23,660 nucleotides of DNA from a bacterium. Lineage in GTDB: Bacteria > Spirochaetota > UBA4802 > UBA5550. Below, one piece after another: positions 6,755 to 14,034 of this stretch. Position 1 is the first letter of the stretch; every line of letters begins with the position of its first letter. The notes under the pieces are model-generated. The model did no database searches and was not told the origin of the DNA. It worked only from the letters and a program-made list of their open reading frames with translations. The translations under genes and the position numbers were made by a program. The stretch is taken from the NCBI GenBank assembly GCA_024224995.1, contig JAAENB010000316.1, forward strand, positions 1-23,660. The letters are read 5' to 3'.

Positions 6755-8650
6755 TTAAAAAGAAATAGTAAATGTCGTGCCCTGATCTCTGTTCAGGATC
6801 ATTTCACCTTTTAACTGCCTTACTAAAGAATTAACCAGGTTCAATCCAAGAGACTCCGTCTTCAGGATATTCAGGTCCGGGGGAAGCCCAACACCATTGT
6901 CACCAATGCTGAGAGAATAAATCTCGTTGACCTTTGTAAAATCAATAATAATGTCGCCGGCATTATTCTCGGAAAAGGCGTATTTATAACAGTTGGAAAC
7001 CAGTTCATTTATGATTAAAGAACAGGGGATTGCTTTATCAATATCAAGGGTAACGTCCTTGATGTTTATTATCGTATTAATGCGGGCATGGGGCTGCGCG
7101 TATGATTGGGAAATATTGGAGATGAGCTGTTTTATATAATCATGAAAATCAATTTTTGAAATATTATCTGACTGGTACAGTTTTTCATGCACAAGAGCCA
7201 TGGATCGTACCCGGTTTTGAATATCTTCAAATTGACCGCGGTATTTATCATCGGAAATGTTCATTGATTGGAGGTACAGCAAGCTGGAAATAATCTGGAG
7301 ATTATTTTTTACCCGGTGATGGATCTCTTTTAATAAAATCTCTTTTTCCTGGAGAGATATTTTTAATTGTTCTTCGGCTTCTTTTCTTTTTGTAATGTCA
7401 AGAGCGGTAAAAACAACTCCCACTTCAAGATCCTCATTGTTTAATGGAGTGGAACACAATAAGATGTTTATTATGGAGCCGTCCTTCCGTTTCCACCTGG
7501 TTTCAACAGACCCGGTGCCATGTTCTTTTATCTGGGCATACTTGTCTTTTCCCACGGCAGCATAATCTTCGTCATTGAGATACAACATGCGGGCATTCTG
7601 ACCCATGAGTTCTTCCTCTGAATAGCCGGTCATGTCATGCATCATTCTGTTTGTCCAGTTTAGTACCCGGCTCATAACAATCCCAATACCTGAAGGAGCT
7701 GCCAGGAATACACTTCTGAGCATTGCTTCTTTTGCTTTTAGTTCGGATTGAGACCGGGCCAGCTCATTATTGGCAGTCCGCAGCTCATTGTTAACCTGTT
7801 CCAGTTCTTCATTTGCTGTTTCCATCTCTTCCATAGCGCTATGCAGTTCTTCATTTGTGTTTTCGAGTTCCCAGTTTTTTTGTTTAAGAGCTTCTTCGCC
7901 CTGCTTTCGCGCTGTTTCGTCCGTATATATCGTGACAATTTCTCCGGAGGGAAGCTTGTACACATAATTCTCACGCCAGCCGGTAATTCGTTTGTCTGAA
8001 TAGAACGTAATAGGATGATTTTTAGGAGTACCTGTTCTCCATACGTTTTGTAAGATGTCAAAAAAGCCGAATTCCTTAACTCCGGGAAATACTTCAAGAA
8101 TACTTTTGCCTAAGAGGTCTTCTCTCTTGATTTTTTCTATTTCCTCGGCAGCTTTGTTAAAGTCAATAAAAATGAAATCATTTCCGTCATTAAGAGCTTT
8201 ATAAATTGCAATACAGTTTTTTGAGTTTTCCGAAAGGCTTTTGTATCGTAATTCGCTCTCTTTTAACTTCATTTCCATTTCGTGCTTAACAAGAGCTATT
8301 TCGATTGTTGAGTGGAGTTCAACTTCATTTACCGGTTTTTGTATATACCCATATGGTCCTGTTGCTTTTATCTGTCTAATTGTCTCTTCGTCGGAATGAG
8401 CGGTGAGGTAAATAAGAGGAATATCGTATTTTTCTTTTATTTTTGTATAGGCGGTGGTTCCGTTTAATTCCCCATAAAGAACAATATCCATTAAGATGAG
8501 GTCTGTCGGATTTTTTTCAACAAAAGCAATGGCCTTTTCTCCTGAGGAGACTATTTCCGCGATTTTATATCCTTTTGTCTCAAGAATACTTTTTAGATTT
8601 AAAGCAATGAGCGCCTCATCTTCCACAATAAGGATTTTAGTTTTCTGCAT
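6755..8650 (-). CDS. Receiver-PAS-PAS hybrid sensor histidine kinase (HisKA_2)
   Basis: 631 residues from ATG 8650. Domains in order: an N-terminal response-regulator receiver (about 5-120; acidic ED at 10-11, phospho-acceptor Asp55 in LILMDIVL, LTAHSD, YIQKP); a PAS domain (about 130-250); a glutamate/asparagine-rich coiled coil (about 250-310, NEELEQVNNELRTANNELA); a second PAS (about 312-425); a HisKA_2 dimerisation domain with IHHRVKNNLQII; and a HATPase with ELVSN, GDNGVGLP and GLNLVNSLV. No transmembrane segment, so it is cytoplasmic. The receiver-first order suggests it is driven by another kinase or acts within a phosphorelay. An upstream ATG at 8662 lacks a ribosome binding site, whereas ATG 8650 has GGAG 6 nt upstream. 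No output regulator is adjacent, so targets are unknown. Confidence 0.92.
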   Translation of the reverse strand: MQKTKILIVEDEALIALNLKSILETKGYKIAEIVSSGEKAIAFVEKNPTDLILMDIVLYGELNGTTAYTKIKEKYDIPLIYLTAHSDEETIRQIKATGPYGYIQKPVNEVELHSTIEIALVKHEMEMKLKESELRYKSLSENSKNCIAIYKALNDGNDFIFIDFNKAAEEIEKIKREDLLGKSILEVFPGVKEFGFFDILQNVWRTGTPKNHPITFYSDKRITGWRENYVYKLPSGEIVTIYTDETARKQGEEALKQKNWELENTNEELHSAMEEMETANEELEQVNNELRTANNELARSQSELKAKEAMLRSVFLAAPSGIGIVMSRVLNWTNRMMHDMTGYSEEELMGQNARMLYLNDEDYAAVGKDKYAQIKEHGTGSVETRWKRKDGSIINILLCSTPLNNEDLEVGVVFTALDITKRKEAEEQLKISLQEKEILLKEIHHRVKNNLQIISSLLYLQSMNISDDKYRGQFEDIQNRVRSMALVHEKLYQSDNISKIDFHDYIKQLISNISQSYAQPHARINTIINIKDVTLDIDKAIPCSLIINELVSNCYKYAFSENNAGDIIIDFTKVNEIYSLSIGDNGVGLPPDLNILKTESLGLNLVNSLVRQLKGEMILNRDQGTTFTISF

Positions 8651-8675
8651 ACGGGACTCCATACGGGTGTAAAAA

Positions 8676-10013
8676 TTAAAATGATAAAAGAGTTTCTAAC
8701 CAGCTTTTTTCCTTTCGGATTTCCGCGGGAGTTTTATAGTTGTCAAGTAATTCCTTCCAGGTTTTATACCGGGTAAAACCGGAATATTGATGATAGTGTT
8801 TTACGTATATTTCCGTTCCATTTTTGCTTCTTTGCATATAGACCGTAACAAAACGTTTTGTTTTTATTCGATTAAGCTTATGGAGATAGATCCTGGATAC
8901 ATATATATCGTTAAATTCTATATACAGGGTATCTTCCCACAGTCTTTTTACCGCGGTTTTTAGTGACTTTTCTGTTTTCACCGCGTAGGTTTTTTCTACC
9001 TGCCGGGCTGTTCTCTTTTTAAGGCCAGGATGTTTTCCGGTTAAATGATCATTGATGGTTTCCGGTTTTTTTACTATAAAGGGATTCACCGGCAAATTGG
9101 CCGCGTCCTTTTTTTCACCGGGATCTTTTTTGTTTAACTGATTATTGATAGTTTCCGGTTTTTTTTCCGCGATGGGGGTTTCCGTTAAAGCGGCCGTATC
9201 CTTGCTGTCACCGGGATCTCTTCTGTTTAAAAAATTGTTGATGCTTGTCAATCTTCGCACCACAAAGGGGTTTATTGGTAACCTGGCAGTATCCTTGTTT
9301 TCACCGGGATTTTTTTCACCGGGAACTTTTTTCGGCAGCCGGAGGTTGGCCTTGTGAACTCCGGGGGGTGATTTTCCCGCGATAGTTTCTGTTTTTTTCG
9401 CCAGGGCTTCATCTTCCTTTTCCCAGGGAATTACCACAAAGGGAAGCAGGAAATCATTTGCCGGCAGTTTACGGTCGAGCATTGCGTATCCGTCAATACC
9501 GGAAATATCTATTCGTAATGGTTTTTTTTGAAATTGAGGATGACTTTGCATGGCTTTTAGAGTATCCAGGATAAGTGAACTTCCGGTTTTTGTATCCTTT
9601 GTGGCGGACAAACCAGCAGCAATAAAAATATTAATTCTTCCGTTTTTATAGGCGCGGGATTTTTGCAAACCAGCTCCGGCGAATAAATTCGCCAGGTATT
9701 GTCCGTAGTTTACGGAGTCTCCGGCATGTCCGCCCAATAGAGAACCTGTTTTCCCCATGCTCACTATAATTAGCGGCTCGCCCGGCATAAGTTGTGAAAG
9801 ATCGGAATTATTCATGTTCTGTATTCGTGGAGTTCTGTGCGCCTTAGCGCTCACCATATATCTGTAATGCCCGATAGTATACATTACCTGGCCGGGCAAT
9901 TTTTCTTTCGTTATATCCGGATGTAAAATGATAATGCTGAAAGCCGGATGTTGAGCCGCGAGCAGCAGACCTGGAATGAGTAAACTGATTATTCTTTTTT
10001 TATACTTCAACAT
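8676..10013 (-). CDS. Secreted repeat protein with possible degenerate caspase-like (C80/CHAT-type) domain
   Basis: 445 residues, not recognised as a named family. Residues 1-25 form a signal peptide (KYKKR, then a hydrophobic core ending AFS). Residues 78-180 run strand LIIVSMG, GGHAGDSVNYGQYLANLF, strand RINIFIAAGLSA, helix, strand LRIDISGIDGYAML. The layout resembles C80/CHAT cysteine peptidases, but Met86 stands where the catalytic His and Gly134 where the Cys would be expected, so it would be inactive. This is inference. Residues 233-356 are four 31-residue repeats rich in Lys, Pro and Asn (KKDPGEKKD, NPFIVKKPETIN). A basic C-terminal domain (about 360-445, LYIEFNDIYVSRIYLHKL, Tyr-rich) follows. 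The start lies 14 nt inside the GNAT gene end, so the two are probably cotranscribed. Confidence 0.75.
   Translation of the reverse strand: MLKYKKRIISLLIPGLLLAAQHPAFSIIILHPDITKEKLPGQVMYTIGHYRYMVSAKAHRTPRIQNMNNSDLSQLMPGEPLIIVSMGKTGSLLGGHAGDSVNYGQYLANLFAGAGLQKSRAYKNGRINIFIAAGLSATKDTKTGSSLILDTLKAMQSHPQFQKKPLRIDISGIDGYAMLDRKLPANDFLLPFVVIPWEKEDEALAKKTETIAGKSPPGVHKANLRLPKKVPGEKNPGENKDTARLPINPFVVRRLTSINNFLNRRDPGDSKDTAALTETPIAEKKPETINNQLNKKDPGEKKDAANLPVNPFIVKKPETINDHLTGKHPGLKKRTARQVEKTYAVKTEKSLKTAVKRLWEDTLYIEFNDIYVSRIYLHKLNRIKTKRFVTVYMQRSKNGTEIYVKHYHQYSGFTRYKTWKELLDNYKTPAEIRKEKSWLETLLSF
8946..9317 (-). repeat. Four 93-bp (31-residue) tandem repeats in a secreted protein gene
   Basis: Codons 233-263, 264-294, 295-325 and 326-356 align as 31-residue units with the pattern (K/R)(K/R)DPG-x-KKD-A-x-L-x-NPF-V-KKPETIN-x-L. 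Units 2 and 3 are closest, and unit 4 is much diverged. The unit is low in hydrophobic residues, as in extended linkers or cell wall spacers. Confidence 0.85.
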
Positions 10014-10479
10014 ACAGTTGTTCCATGTATGGCTTTAATCCCATTTTTCTCCAGAAACGGGTCGATTTTTTATTAGTCAGGGCCGCGAAGAGTTCTATAC
10101 GGGTTATTCCGTTTGATTTGAACCAGTTTTTTGCTTCCAAAAAGAGCAGTTCTCCTATGCCCTGTTTTTGAAATTCCTCAAGAACAGCAACATTGTCGAT
10201 ATATCCGAATACCGGGCTTTCATACACTATTGGTTTCCGGTCAATATAGGCCAGGCAATACCCTGCAACCTCGTTCTCTTTTTCTGCCACGAAAACAGCT
10301 GAATCTTTACTTTTGAGATTTGCGCAAATAAAGTCCGCGAAAAATTCTTCATGATGTTCTTTTTTTTTGAAGCTGAGATCGTGTTTTTCGTGATATTTAA
10401 CAAATTCTTTAAATACAACCTTAATTTCTTCCAGGTCCGAAACCCGGCAATTTCGTATTATTACCCTGTCCTTCTTCAT
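10000..10479 (-). CDS. GNAT-family N-acetyltransferase
   Basis: 159 residues, a single GNAT domain. Motif A is IDNVAVLEEFQKQGIGELLFLEA, with the acetyl-CoA pyrophosphate loop QKQGIG at 104-109. Motif B is LTNKKSTRFWRKMGLKPY. The N-terminal strand RVIIRNCRVSDLEEI is typical. It transfers an acetyl group from acetyl-CoA to an amine, and the substrate cannot be told. It is cytoplasmic. The start ATG has only a weak GTGGG-like site upstream. The 3' end overlaps the secreted repeat-protein gene by 14 nt, so one mRNA probably carries both. This overlap is the only hint of a shared function. Confidence 0.92.
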   Translation of the reverse strand: MKKDRVIIRNCRVSDLEEIKVVFKEFVKYHEKHDLSFKKKEHHEEFFADFICANLKSKDSAVFVAEKENEVAGYCLAYIDRKPIVYESPVFGYIDNVAVLEEFQKQGIGELLFLEAKNWFKSNGITRIELFAALTNKKSTRFWRKMGLKPYMEQLYVEV

Positions 10480-10517
10480 AAATCAAACCCACAAAAATAT
10501 TTTTTAGAAACGGCCTG

Positions 10518-10904
10518 TTAGTCTTCGCTATCCCATAGATCCGCTTCTTCTATCATTGTTTCAAACAGCTTTTTTCCTTTATTCGACAATTCTTCCTGTG
10601 GAGGCAGCTCTTCTCCATAATATCGCTCAAGTGCCCCAATGGCCCGTGATTTCGAATCAAGCCCATCGGCGTTATTGAAAAAGTGGCTCAGTAATTCTCT
10701 TCCACTGTTGGTCAATTTACTCTTGGTTATAAAATTGGCAACCGCAAAGAACGACTCTTTAAAATCTTCTTTTGGCATAAGATAAATCCACTCCTTTTGG
10801 TCTTTCTTCCGTATTTTTCCCGGCCACCCGCTGTCCGTACTTTCGAAATGTTCTTGCAAAAAATACCGGGAATTCAATATAATTTTACCGGTATATATTT
10901 GCAA
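10518..10904 (-). CDS. Small acidic protein of unknown function
   Basis: 128 residues if it starts at TTG 10904. I do not recognise a family. The C-terminal two thirds are helical and acidic (FFAVANFITKSKLTNSGREL, DGLDSKSRAIGALERYYGEE, ending ADLWDSED), with no signal or membrane segment. The start is doubtful. TTG 10904 has no ribosome binding site, while ATG 10778 (86 residues) has AAAGGAG 12 nt upstream, which is rather far. The stretch between the two contains a 24-nt match to the dispersed repeat (10803-10826), so the longer N terminus may be repeat-derived or untranslated. It lies 39 nt before the GNAT gene and may be the first gene of that operon. Confidence 0.6.
   Translation of the reverse strand: MQIYTGKIILNSRYFLQEHFESTDSGWPGKIRKKDQKEWIYLMPKEDFKESFFAVANFITKSKLTNSGRELLSHFFNNADGLDSKSRAIGALERYYGEELPPQEELSNKGKKLFETMIEEADLWDSED
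10803..10826 (+). repeat. 24-nt fragment of the dispersed repeat inside or just upstream of a coding region
   Basis: This stretch (core TTCCGTATTTTTCCCGGCC) is identical to 12017-12040. The first 23 nt are identical to 21425-21447. Here it is read on the minus strand as part of the N terminus of the small acidic protein (SGWPGKIRKK), unless translation starts at 10778. Confidence 0.8.
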
Positions 10905-10944
10905 TCGTAATATTTGTGAATTTAATAGAAAAAACCGGGAGGAA

Positions 10945-11028
10945 GCGCAGCTAACGCTGCGCTAAGACAGGGGGTTAAGGGGGCGAAGCCCCCTTAACCC
11001 CCCTGCCTTAGCGGCGCGCTAGCGCCGC
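10945..11028. repeat. Three-arm palindromic element, copy 2 (reverse orientation)
   Basis: Three adjacent hairpins use almost every base: GCGCAGC-TAAC-GCTGCGC (10945-10962); a long stem with arms at 10963-10984 and 10988-11010 around a GAA loop, built on GGGGGTTAAGGGGGC; and GCGGCGC-GCTA-GCGCCGC (11011-11028). On the reverse strand, the order of arms and the GCGCAGCGTTAGCTGCGC hairpin match the element at 3441-3524. It ends 16 nt before the metallopeptidase start and may affect its translation. Confidence 0.8.
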
Positions 11029-11044
11029 ATCCATAAAAAAGATC

Positions 11045-11806
11045 ATGATTAAAATTATCAAACTAATATGTTTTTTCTTGCTTTTTAGCTCTGCAATAGT
11101 GTTTTCCGTTCAGGCGCGGGGAAAACCCGGGATATATTCCCTGGATGGGGTAAGATATAGTGTTTTTGGGGCGCAAAACGCTCAATTCCGCAATAATGAA
11201 CTTTTATATTTCCATAGTGTTTTTACGGAATCGGTCTCCCAGCTTTATGCCCGGTATAATGTTAAGATGCCTTCCCGGTTCCGGGTAACGCTGGCTTTGC
11301 GTTCAAAGATATTCAAGCAGCTTACCGGGATTAACTGGTTTGTGGCAGGTCTGTTTGACCCTGTGGAAGACGGTTTTTATTTTCAAAATCCCGTTTCTCT
11401 GCGGAGGCGCGGTATTCTCACCAGGGTTGTGAGGCATGAAATTACTCACCAGGTTATTTTCCGGGCCCGGGTAAACTCCGGAAAAAGCGGTTCCCGTAAA
11501 GACCTCTTCTGGCTCGAAGAAAGTTTTTGCGAAGCGCTCTACCCGGTTGAAAAAGGGAATATTCCGGCTATAGCTAAAACCATGAAAAAGTTCGGCTCGT
11601 ATAATAGATTCAGGAAATATCTCTCTAAAAACCTGGCTTCTTCGAACAGGATCGTTAAAAAAAGAGCCTATGGCATCGCGCAAACCTGGGGAAGTTTTCT
11701 TATCAACCGCCTTGGCGAAAGGCCTGTTTTTGAAGTCCTCATTGGCGGTAAAAGCCCGGGGATTATTAAAAAAGAGTTTGTTTCGTTTAAGAAAAAGTAT
11801 AATTGA
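11045..11806 (+). CDS. Secreted HExxH zinc metallopeptidase (MA clan)
   Basis: 253 residues. A signal peptide (hydrophobic core about 5-22) ends near VQA at 22-24. RVVRHEITHQVIF holds HEITH (131-135), the zinc-binding and catalytic motif. FWLEESFCEALYP follows 22 residues later and offers the third ligand (one of Glu158, Glu159 or Glu163), as in gluzincin-type MA-like peptidases (HExxH then W-x-x-E). KRAYGIAQTWGSFLINRLGE near the C terminus resembles the Y-x-x-A-x-x-F-x-x-Y/L-x-x-x-x-G segment of that group. The product is probably exported to the periplasm or outside the cell. The substrate is unknown. The ribosome binding site is poor (AAAAAAGATC), and a strong triple hairpin lies immediately upstream, so translation may be limited. 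It stands alone between minus-strand genes. Confidence 0.85.
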   Translation: MIKIIKLICFFLLFSSAIVFSVQARGKPGIYSLDGVRYSVFGAQNAQFRNNELLYFHSVFTESVSQLYARYNVKMPSRFRVTLALRSKIFKQLTGINWFVAGLFDPVEDGFYFQNPVSLRRRGILTRVVRHEITHQVIFRARVNSGKSGSRKDLFWLEESFCEALYPVEKGNIPAIAKTMKKFGSYNRFRKYLSKNLASSNRIVKKRAYGIAQTWGSFLINRLGERPVFEVLIGGKSPGIIKKEFVSFKKKYN

Positions 11807-11849
11807 GAAAGTGCGTCGTCTTTCTCTCTCAAGAAACTCTTTTTGCTTG

Positions 11850-11980
11850 CCCCCTTTCCCCCTTAGGGGGCACCATCCCCCCCTATCCCCCCGAGGGGGA
11901 AGAAGATGATGGAAAAAGGTTTCAAAACCCACAAAGGTACAGGGCCTTTCCAAAAACTCTTGCGCCCCCTCTGGGGGTTG
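11850..11980. repeat. C/G-run palindromes downstream of the metallopeptidase
   Basis: GCCCCC...GGGGGC (about 11850-11871), a CCCCCCGAGGGGG hairpin (11888-11900) and CGCCCCCTCTGGGGG (11963-11977) make a short series of hairpins after the metallopeptidase stop. They may help terminate its transcript, but no T run follows. TCTCTCTCAAGAAACTCTTT (11824-11843), just before them, is repeated at 16277-16296. Confidence 0.6.
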
Positions 11981-11989
11981 GGGGGCCGA

Positions 11990-12088
11990 CAGAAATTGAC
12001 CCCGGTATATAAACAGTTTCTTCCGTATTTTTCCCGGCCATCCGGTCCCTGAGCGGAGCCGAAGACCCGGGACACCGATTACCTTACT
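11990..12088 (+). repeat. Dispersed repeat copy, right part, ending over a stop codon
   Basis: AGAAATTGACCCCGGTAT and the block 12015-12040 match copies at 1-73 and 21400-21447. After a variable segment it ends with CCGATTACCTTAC (12076-12088), which contains the reverse-complement stop (TTA, 12084-12086) of the minus-strand gene. The same 13-mer is found at 16748-16760, over another stop. Confidence 0.75.
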
Positions 12089-13814
12089 TATTAGTCAAGA
12101 CCAGCTTGCCATTAACGTCCCCCTGCATGCCCATAGATATATGAATGGTTTTGTACTTTTTAAAAGGATCAAAAAGCGGCATTACATCACGGTCTATGGT
12201 TTTGCTTGAATATTGGGTGGTCCGTTTTGCTCCGTAATAATTGAATTCTTTTATTGCCTGTATCAAGAGCGGAATATCTATCAGCAGGTGGTGTGGAGCC
12301 TCTTCCATATCCTTAAGTTCTTTATAAGATTTCAGATCCTTCAGGATGGGCCTGTTTCCTGTTTTTGCTGAGATGATCTCTTTTGCCAGGTCTTCGTTGC
12401 TGCTGACGTAATTTACATTTTTATCCAGAATATATGAGGGGCTGTAATATCTATACCCTTTTTTATGTGTTGTATAGCTTACTCCCTGGTGGGTTTTTTT
12501 TGAAGCTCCGCCTGTTTTGAATATGGCGGTGAGTACTTTTTTATCGTTTTTTTGCGCGGAGTATCCCAGGGAAAAACGCGGGTAGATATTATTTGTTTTG
12601 ATTTCCATGCTGTGAAAAACCAGGGCCAGGCCTTGTTTGTTTCCAAAGTATGTTTTGGGATCTATTTTTGATGATTTGAGAAATCCCGAAACTCCCGATT
12701 TCATGGCTTTCCAGTTTTTCCCCAGGGAGTTTATACTTTCCAGCAGGTTCGACACTCCCAGTTTCTTCGAATAAAGAGTCAGCACGCTTCCGTTCGGGAG
12801 ATTCTTTTCCCAGGCAATCTCTTCACTGTTTTTATCGGTCTGATTATTCTTTTCTTCTTTTTTCTTTTTGCTGTTTATGGTGTAAATATTTCCTGAGAGG
12901 GTTTCGCCAATGGAAAGGACCAGCGCCGCTCCTTCTCCTTCGATGAATCCTTTGAACATTGGAGCTGCCGCTGTTTTTCCCGGGTTTATATATAAAAGTA
13001 TTTGCCCGTCTTCGCCCAGGTCGTTAAACGCGTTCTCCATTCCCGCTTTGTTTTTTAAAGAAGCTTTTTTGGGATTTGTTGCCAGGGCCAGGGATGCTTT
13101 CATGGTTTCCAGCTTGTCCGAAATAAACAGGAAATCATTCAGCATTACCATATAGAGATTGTCATTCCGGATCTTTATTTTGCTTACCCGTATATTTGAA
13201 AGTTTGACCTCTTCTTCCTGGTACAGTGTCTGGTAGTTTTTCGCGGAAACTACATTTGCCTCTCCGGGGTTTGCCGGCGCTTTCTCTACTTTTTTTGGGG
13301 CTTTTTTCTTCTTTTTCGCTACACTTACTTTTTCTCCGTTCAAGGCGGTAAATAGCCCTGCTGCCAGTTTCGATTTCAGGTTTGTGCGGGCAACAATTAA
13401 CATTGAGCCGTCCTGCATTTTGGCCGCTCCTATTGATCCTCCCAGAAAAGATGGAATATCTTTAATGTCAAAAAGAAGTCCCGCTTTTAGTTCAAGGTAG
13501 TAAATCATATTAAACAGGGATTTTGATTCCGGCGTGGTTAGCAGGTTCGTCCATGCCTGGGAACTTGAAATTTCTTTTCCAAAATCGGATTTGGTGATTA
13601 TATCTTTCAGCTCTTGCGGATTCTTTACCTCGCAATAGCTTGATACCTCCCCCGGAATAACCGACATGGAACTCTTAATAGAAGAACTTAAATTATAACT
13701 CGTTGAAAATACCACTATTGCCAGTGTTATTACAAGAATTAATGCCAGGATTCCTACTCCGCCAATAATAGCTATCTTTTTGTTCGACTTGATTTTTTCT
13801 AACAGGCTGCTCAT
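12084..13814 (-). CDS. Membrane-anchored extracytoplasmic protein, DUF3352-like
   Basis: 576 residues. A short basic N terminus (LEKIKSNKK) is followed by one transmembrane helix (about 14-36, IAIIGGVGILALILVITLAIVVF), so the rest is outside the inner membrane. The main part has the layout of DUF3352-type proteins: MSVIPGEVSSYCEVKNPQELKDII, then repeated strand-rich units (GSMLIVARTNLKS, FLFISDKLETMKASLALA, GQILLYINPGK, VNYVSSNEDLAKEII) that look like two related halves. Lys/Glu-rich linkers lie at about 165-190 and 318-335. No catalytic motif is seen. The function of the family is unknown to me. The start ATG has GAGAGG 9 nt upstream. It is a single gene with dispersed repeats on both sides. 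Confidence 0.75.
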   Translation of the reverse strand: MSSLLEKIKSNKKIAIIGGVGILALILVITLAIVVFSTSYNLSSSIKSSMSVIPGEVSSYCEVKNPQELKDIITKSDFGKEISSSQAWTNLLTTPESKSLFNMIYYLELKAGLLFDIKDIPSFLGGSIGAAKMQDGSMLIVARTNLKSKLAAGLFTALNGEKVSVAKKKKKAPKKVEKAPANPGEANVVSAKNYQTLYQEEEVKLSNIRVSKIKIRNDNLYMVMLNDFLFISDKLETMKASLALATNPKKASLKNKAGMENAFNDLGEDGQILLYINPGKTAAAPMFKGFIEGEGAALVLSIGETLSGNIYTINSKKKKEEKNNQTDKNSEEIAWEKNLPNGSVLTLYSKKLGVSNLLESINSLGKNWKAMKSGVSGFLKSSKIDPKTYFGNKQGLALVFHSMEIKTNNIYPRFSLGYSAQKNDKKVLTAIFKTGGASKKTHQGVSYTTHKKGYRYYSPSYILDKNVNYVSSNEDLAKEIISAKTGNRPILKDLKSYKELKDMEEAPHHLLIDIPLLIQAIKEFNYYGAKRTTQYSSKTIDRDVMPLFDPFKKYKTIHISMGMQGDVNGKLVLTNK

Positions 13815-13847
13815 AAGATATTTCCTCTCTTAAAGAAAGTTCAAGGT

Positions 13848-14011
13848 TCAAGGTTCGAGGTTCAAGGTTTTCTGCCCGGAGACTTTTCCCGGGAAAGACT
13901 TTGAACCTGTTTTGACTTTCTTTTCTATTTTTTCCCTGCTTCGCAGGGTCCGCACCCCTTGCCGGAGCATCTTCGCAAAACAGACCCCGGTGTCGACATA
14001 GTTTCTGACCT
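13848..14011 (+). repeat. GTTCAAG microrepeats and dispersed repeat copy
   Basis: GTTCAAGGTTCAAGGTTCGA (13849-13868) and related units start the region. A palindromic spacer (CCCGGAGACTTTTCCCGGG) follows. CTTGCCGGAGCATCTTCGC, AGACCCCGGTGTCGACATAG and TTTCT (to 14011) are a copy of the dispersed family, lacking its left half. The same succession of GTTCAAG units and then the dispersed repeat is seen at 21157-21447. No gene is visible between 13815 and 14034. Confidence 0.75.
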
Positions 14012-14034
14012 ATCTGCCAACCGGCAACTGCTTC

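Noticed and set aside
11303..11953. 216-residue minus-strand frame opposite the metallopeptidase
   Set aside because: It is antisense to a gene with a clear signal peptide and HEITH motif. The product has no recognisable domain and runs into G/C repeats.
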